Shown here: positions 58,640-64,000 of the stretch, piece by piece
Layout of the letters: every line of letters begins with the position of its first letter
Position numbering within the stretch: position 1 is the stretch's first letter
DNA from: Synaphobranchus kaupii
Taxonomy: Eukaryota > Chordata > Actinopteri > Anguilliformes > Synaphobranchidae
Length of the DNA stretch: 64,000 nucleotides
Assembly: GCA_029718625.1 (NCBI GenBank)
Contig: CM056391.1
Span: 22,383,305-22,447,304, forward strand
Direction of reading: 5' to 3'
Made by a program: the position numbers and the translations under genes
Notes under the pieces: generated by a model
The model's input: only the letters and a program-made list of their open reading frames with translations
Told to the model about the DNA's origin: nothing
Database searches by the model: none

Positions 58640-58935
58640 CTCGCATCAAACCATCTGCAGAGCGAATCCCATTAATCCGCGGAACGTTGCGCAGGCCCGC
58701 GGAAATAACGGGGCGTCTGTAGCGGCCGCGCCGTTCGATTCCGGCGGACCCGCTTCTCCCTGACAGCGCTTCGCGGATGACTGAACTCGGGAGTGCGGCG
58801 GCTGTCTAATGAAGACACCTTGATAGTCTTGACAAACTGGCTTTCATCAGCGGCGGTTTTTCCGCGGGAGCCGAGGCGCCGGGAGCCGGGGACGGCGGCG
58901 GGCGTGACGGGGCCCATCGCTCCCTTATCAGGGCC
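58640..58935. promoter_or_regulatory. CpG-rich island within TCF12 intron
   Basis: This is the most GC- and CpG-rich non-repetitive stretch of the intron (for example GCGGAAATAACGGGGCGTCT and GCGGCCGCGCCGTTCGATTC). It ends in a GATA-type site, CTTATCAGG, at 58925. It could be an internal promoter or enhancer; TCF12 is known to use alternative promoters, but no first exon is identified here. Confidence 0.4.
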
Positions 58936-60387
58936 CCCTCCCACATCTCGTAATTTTGCTTTCTTATTTACAGCCTGTCAGCTTTAACGTAGTTAAGCCA
59001 GGCGCAGAGGTACGTTTCTCTGGATTGCTCTTTTTATACCGAGGGAGACTTGTGATATCTGACTTGTCAGATGGTAATCATTTGGGAAACCAGGGTATTG
59101 GGTGGGTGGGTGGGGGGGGAGGGGGTTGCGGGCTGAGGTGGATGTACTTTATGTCTCATCACTGTGAAATTGTGTGAAATTCACGTTTTTATTTACTCGT
59201 ATAAACAATAGAAATATGCCACCCGCTCCATTTTCACTGATTATTTCACCTCAAATGTAGGAAATTCTCTTTGTTTCGGGCAATATTTAGTAAAGTATTC
59301 CTGTATCATTTGACCATGTGATTTATCTGTGGAATGTGGTTCTGTATTGTTCAGTCAACCAGGAAAGAACCGTAATGGTTCATGAGATCAAACTGCCACG
59401 GTTTTCATGTGGCCTCCCCGCCATGAACCCAGGAATTCTGTCAGCGTTTCCCTCTGCTTGAAACCTATTTTGTTTCTCGACAATTTGACAGGCAGAAAAT
59501 TCCATTTCCAATTTGACAGGCAGAAAAGACCTTTCTCATGTCATGTTTGGTAAACTGTTTTCTCAACAGCGACTGGCAACAGTCATCTGAAGTAATTAAA
59601 TAGTTTTCTTTTGTTTTATTTTTGTCTAAGTGGTGGACAGAATAGTAAACTTGTAATGTTGTAGACTGATATTTGCCTTTTTTGATCATTTTGAAGAAGC
59701 GGGGAATATATGGCCTCCCACTCAGCCACTCAGGCAGTGCCAAGAGAAATATTTGCAACCCATTCAAGGTTATGCTCACACGTGTTTGATGTGAGACACT
59801 GCGGATATTACATGTTTGTTCCTGACAGCCAGTTGGCAGGGATCTGCTGTTGGTTCAACATGTTAAGCACTCCTGACTTTCAGGCTGGGAAGAGTAATGC
59901 AGAGAGCTGAGTGTGAATATAGCTTTGAATTGAAGACCAAACCACACAGCACTGCAATTCCTGTGTTTTATGGAGTGTGCATGAGTTAACTTGTACTTTT
60001 GTACTAATTTTCTGGCTACTTTTAAAGAGAACGTTTTGGACTGTGTGTGTTTTATTTGCTTATTTCCCAGGCTTGAGCAAGTGTGCCTTTGAAAAAATTT
60101 GTATTGGCAAATTATGCATGCTGCGTTTCATTATTTAATTTCCATTATGCAAGCTTTACTTACATTTTTATATACAGTGGGGTGCAAAAAATTTGGGAAC
60201 CCCTGAGCAAAATGCCTTAATATCTAAGTGAACAGAAGCTAACCTGACCTCTAAATGGTACAAAGTTAAACAAGACACATTTTTTCAAATTTTAAAGCAA
60301 GATTACTTTTTATTAAAATCTTTTACATTTTCAAAATAATAAATAACAGGAAAACGGCCTTGTGCAAAAGTTTGGGAACCCTGTCAG

Positions 60388-60792
60388 TTAGTACTTTGTA
60401 ACTCCTCTTTGGGCAACTATAACAGCTTGTAAATACTCCCTGTAGCCAGCTAAGAGTCTTTGAATTCTTGCTTTTGGAATTATTCCCCATTCTTCCTGGC
60501 AGAACACCTCTCGCTCAGAAATATTCTTCGGCCTCCTTGCATGCACGGCATGTTTGAGATCTCTCCACAGCTTTTCAATAATATTCAAGTCTGCGGACTG
60601 TGATGGCCATTCCAAAACCTTCATCTGTCTTTCCTGGCGGTACTTCATGGTTGATTTCGAGGTATGTTTTGGATCATTGTCTTGCTGGAATACCCAATCC
60701 ATTCGGGAATTCATTCTTCCTACCACCCGCACAATATTTCCTGTGTCCTCCGCTGCCACACAACCCCCAAAGCATAATGGATCCATCTCCAT
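60388..60792 (-). pseudogene. Tc1-like transposase, catalytic C-terminal portion
   Basis: The open stretch holds [11 protein letters not shown] and DLNIIEKLWRDLKHAVHARR, the second Asp and the Glu of the DDE triad, through to the usual C-terminus (...VIVAQRGVTKY). The first Asp and DNA-binding domain are in other frames to the right, with stops. Confidence 0.85.
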
Positions 60793-61379
60793 GCTTAATA
60801 GTTGGCAAGGTGTTCTTCTCTACAAATGCTTCACCCTTTTTTTCTCCAAACATGCCTTCTTTGGTTGTGGCCAAAAAGTTCAATTTTGGCTTCGTCAGTC
60901 CAAAGCACATTGTTCCAAAATGCTTCAGGCTTCTCAAGGTTTTCTTTGGCATACTTCAGATGCTTAAACGCTTCTTTCTGGCAACTCTGCCATGTAGGTC
61001 TTTGTTGTTTAAAGTATGTTGTATTGTTGTCCTGTGAACAACTAGACCTGTACCTGCTACTCTTTTTTGCAGCTCGTTTGCAGTGATGTGTGGGTTCTAC
61101 TGAGCATTTCTCACCTGGTCTCAGGCCATTCTATCAGAAATAGTTTTTGGTCTTCCAGATATTGCCTTGACTTCAACTGTTCCATTTATCTTTCATTTTC
61201 TGATAATGTTTCTGACAGTGTAAATAGTTTTTTTTTTTTTTTGCCTTCTCCTTGTTTGTGGAAGTGAACAATCTTGATTCTGACATGCAGGGACAACTGT
61301 TTAGAGGAACCCATGGTTGTTAACACCAGACACAGTCAGATGTTTTAGAAGGCATGGAGTGCCTTTTACTTCAGAATAA

Positions 61380-62165
61380 ATAGTTCAGCCCTGAAATTAT
61401 ATTCCACGTCACGTGGCGCTGTAATGGCGACATGTAGTCCAGCTGTCTCTCGTGTTCATTTTTGTTCATTTGAATGTATTTTGTTGTATCTGGCTTTTGT
61501 CTCTTGTTTTTTTCATGCGCTGTGTGTCTGTTGTGGGACGGGGAAGCGGGCTGGAGATGTTCAGGGCACTCATGCTGCTGGTTTTGATAATATTGACAAA
61601 TTGTATATTCGGGATAATTTTGTTTGTGGTCATCACCATGGAGACGCATTCGCAACATATGCTCGGGAATGTCCGTTGGATCTGCAGCAACAAAGTTTAC
61701 CATCGTTCTTCACTGGAGTTGAAGATGTCGGGACTCGGGATTGATCTAGGACTGCAGGCGATCTTCAAAAGGCCACCAGGGAAGGGGAAGGAGAAGATAA
61801 TGCAGGGGAAGAGTGAGACGACAAGTGGGAAGGCTGACGCAGTTCGGTGCTCTGTGTTGACAGTGGACAGAGACCGCAACACTGCGTGTATGGAGGAAAG
61901 TCGTGGAGGCAGAGTTTTTGTGTTGGACTGCTTGATAACACTGGACATCTCGGGACAGCGGGGGCTATTTTTAATCATGACGGTCGTCTGTAGGCTATTA
62001 CACTTTAATTCACTTAATTAGTTTGATTAATGCAATGATTATATTGAATGTCTTTATTTGATATGTTTGTGTGTTGTGGGTCTGCCCCACTGTCTATGTC
62101 TTTTTTGTTGTTGCAGGTGGCTACAACTGAAGTTCCTTAGCGGGAAAATAAAAGTCATTCTATTC
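61380..62165 (+). mobile_element. putative truncated non-LTR retrotransposon nested in Tc1-like element
   Basis: This block interrupts the Tc1-like element and ends in GCGGGAAAATAAAAGTCATT then CTATTCTATTC, a short-repeat tail typical of some non-LTR retrotransposons. A similar end (GGGAAAGTAATTCTATTCTA) occurs near 19408-19428. The 189-codon frame at 61452-62021 has no similarity I recognise and may be untranslated leader. Target duplications were not identified, so the class is tentative. Confidence 0.4.
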
Positions 62166-62630
62166 TATTCACCTGACCCATTGAAGCCCTAACAAGTAAA
62201 TCACCTGGGTCTGGGCCTTAGTAATCATCTTTTTAAAAATAAGAATCCAAAAGGGTTCCCAAACTTCACAGGGCCTTTTTTCTTTTTTATTATTTTGAAA
62301 CTGTAAAAATGTAAAATTAAAAAAGTAATGTGTAGTAAAGTTAAGAAATGTGTCATGTTTAACTTTGTATCATTTAGACTAGAGGTCAGGATAGCTTCTG
62401 TTCACTTAGATATTAATTGTAAAAGGCATTTTGACCAGGGGTGCCCATATTTTTCTTCTCTACAAATGTGTTGAGGTTATTTTCTCTGATGTGCATTTTG
62501 TTTTTAGATTTTACATTTTTGGGTTTAGCCTTGTATTTGCATGTGTGCATACTGTACATACACATAATAATGAAAATGAGTCGGCATAGGCCTACTTCTA
62601 TATATATAGCCTACACTTTATATTGCCATC

Positions 62631-64000
62631 TACAGTCAAGCCGGAAAGTCTGCACACTCCTTTCACCTTCTCCTCGTTTTATTACGTTACAGACATACTC
62701 TACAATAGATTGAGTTAATTTTTTGTCTCAAAATTCTACGCAAAATAGCCCATAATGACAAAGTGAAAACAGGTTTTTAGACATTTGTGCTAATTTATTA
62801 AAAATCTAAATGTAAAATATTATATGTACACAAGTGTGCACACCCTTTGATATGACACCCAAAGTGAGCTGAGGTGCATTTTATTTCCACTGATACTTGA
62901 GATGTTAACTTAATTGGAGTCCACCTGTGATAAATTCAATTGATTGGACACCTGCCTATATAAGGTCCCACAGTTGACAGTGCATGTCAGAGCAAACTCC
63001 AAGCCATGGGGTCAAAGGAATTATCTGCAGACCTCAGAAACAGGATTGTGTCAAGGCATAGATCTGGAGAAGGGTACGGAAAAATCTCTGCAGCTTTACA
63101 GGTCCCAAAGAGCACAGTGGCCACCATCATTCGTAAATGGAAGAAGTTTGGAACCACCAAGAATCTTCCTAGACCTGGCCGCCCGGCCAAACTGAGCAAT
63201 CGGGGAAGACGGGCCTTGGCCAGGGAGGTGAGCAGGAACCCGAGGGTCACTCTGACAGAGCTCCAGCGTATCCTTGTGGAGATGGGAGAACCTTTCAGAA
63301 GATCAACCATCCAGGCAGCACTCCACCAATCAGGCCTTTATGGTAGAGTGGCCAGACGGAAGCCCCATGAGAATCAAGATTCTCTGGTCTGATGAAACCA
63401 AAATTGAACTTTTTGGCCTGAATACCAAGCGTCACGTCTGGAGGAAACCAGGCACCGCTCATCACCTGGCTAATACCATCCCTACAGTGAAGCATGGCGG
63501 CGGCAGCATCATCATGTGGGGATGTTTTTCAGCAGCGGTAATGGGGCGACTAGTCCTGATAGAGGGAAAGATGAATGCAGCTAAGTACACCGAGATCCTT
63601 GAAGAAAACCTGCTCCAGAGTGCTCTGGACCTCAGTCTGGGGCGAAGGTTTACCTTCCAACATGACAACGACCCGAAGCACGCAGTCAAGAGAACAAAGG
63701 AGTGGCTTCAGAGAAAGTCTGTGCATGTCCTTGAGTGGCCCAGCCAGAGCCCAGACCTGAATCCAATTGAACATCTGTGGAAAGAGCTGAAAATGGCTGT
63801 GTACCAACGCTCCCCATCCAACCTGACGGAGCTTGCAAGGATATGCCAAGAGGAATGGGCAAAAATGTCCAGAAACAAGTGTGCCAAGCTCGTAGCTTCT
63901 TTCCCAAGACGCCTTGAAGCTGTAATCGCTGCCAAAGGTGCAGCAACCAAGTATTAGGCTAAGGGTGTGTACAGATATGTAACCCCTAAATAACCTATTT
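62631..64000 (+). mobile_element. Tc1-like transposon, young but deleted; right end beyond window
   Basis: The left end begins TACAGTCAAGCCGGAAAGTC after a TA-containing flank. The transposase coding region runs from ATG at 63006 to the stop at 63957 in two frames. The right inverted repeat is cut off by the window edge. Overall similarity to functional Tc1-like transposases is the best of any copy in the window. Confidence 0.93.
63006..63957 (+). pseudogene. Tc1-like transposase with a linker deletion and frameshift
   Basis: Frame 1 (63006-about 63367) encodes the paired-like DNA-binding domain: MGSKELSADLRNRIVSRHRS, KISAALQVPKSTVATIIRKW, a GRPAKLS AT-hook-like motif and [11 protein letters not shown]. 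Frame 2 (about 63365-63957) encodes the DDE domain: [20 protein letters not shown] (first Asp), [37 protein letters not shown] (second Asp) and [20 protein letters not shown] (Glu), giving DD34E spacing. At the junction the roughly 20-25 residues that normally lie between RRKP and the MR(N/I)KILWSDE block are missing and the frame changes, so the product would be non-functional. Confidence 0.92.

Larger units (their letters stand above)
60173..62457 (-). mobile_element. Tc1-like transposon with nested insertion
   Basis: The left end is TACAGTGGGGTGCAAAAAAT then TTGGGAACCCC; the matching right end (GACCAGGGGTGCCCA near 62436) is decayed after that. Subterminal GTGCAAAAGTTTGGGAACCC near 60363 is mirrored by GGGTTCCCAAACTTCACAGG near 62255. 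The minus strand has transposase remnants in several frames: [40 protein letters not shown] (second Asp), [20 protein letters not shown] (Glu) and REVFCQEEWGIIPKARIQRL. Much of the N-terminal half is shifted or decayed. About 0.8 kb at 61380-62165 is foreign to it. Confidence 0.88.

Noticed and set aside
61452..62021. 189-codon frame as a host gene
   Set aside because: It has no recognisable domain and lies in a block nested within a Tc1-like element that ends in a retroelement-type tail.

Overview
The window is vertebrate nuclear DNA, almost certainly from a ray-finned (teleost) fish. Genes are split into many short exons with GT-AG junctions. Introns and spacers are AT-rich and carry microsatellites and many Tc1/mariner remnants, including one with the salmonid/Sleeping Beauty-type IR/DR layout, plus a DIRS-type retrotransposon. 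No bacterial, viral or organellar gene set is visible.

Three protein-coding genes are recognised, in the order and orientation I recall for human 15q21: MNS1 (minus, 5' end at 4344, 3' exons cut off by the left edge), ZNF280D (minus, start codon at 25944, stop at 11237, 19 coding exons that keep frame throughout, about 1069 residues), and the 5' end of TCF12/HEB (plus, first two coding exons at 41593-41664 and 42252-42324; the rest of the gene lies past the right edge). MNS1 is a ciliary/flagellar coiled-coil protein and has an RFX-type X-box upstream. ZNF280D is a POGZ-related C2H2 zinc-finger nuclear protein. TCF12 is a class I bHLH factor, of which only the N-terminal activation region is encoded here. 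The three share a syntenic block; nothing shows a common pathway.

Layout: 1-4344 MNS1; 4500-10390 spacer with a broken Tc1-like element and a 1-kb non-autonomous DNA transposon; 10390-27290 ZNF280D with a Sleeping Beauty-type copy in one intron; 27300-40300 divergent spacer to TCF12 with several MITEs, a hAT-type element with a clean 8-bp target duplication, and a rearranged DIRS-like element (32614-36996) swollen by two minisatellites; 40300-64000 start of TCF12 and its very long second intron, holding a 1.1-kb CpG-rich 27-bp minisatellite, more Tc1-like elements, a CpG-rich island and several candidate regulatory motifs.

Nothing here shows a new enzyme system. The least ordinary structures are the DIRS element with expanded in-frame minisatellites, the two higher-order minisatellite arrays, a matched 102-bp palindromic MITE pair, a four-hexamer DR1-like array and a 34-bp motif repeated within the TCF12 intron. 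Exon coordinates were read by eye from splice sites, reading phase and protein similarity remembered from the families; no alignment was run.
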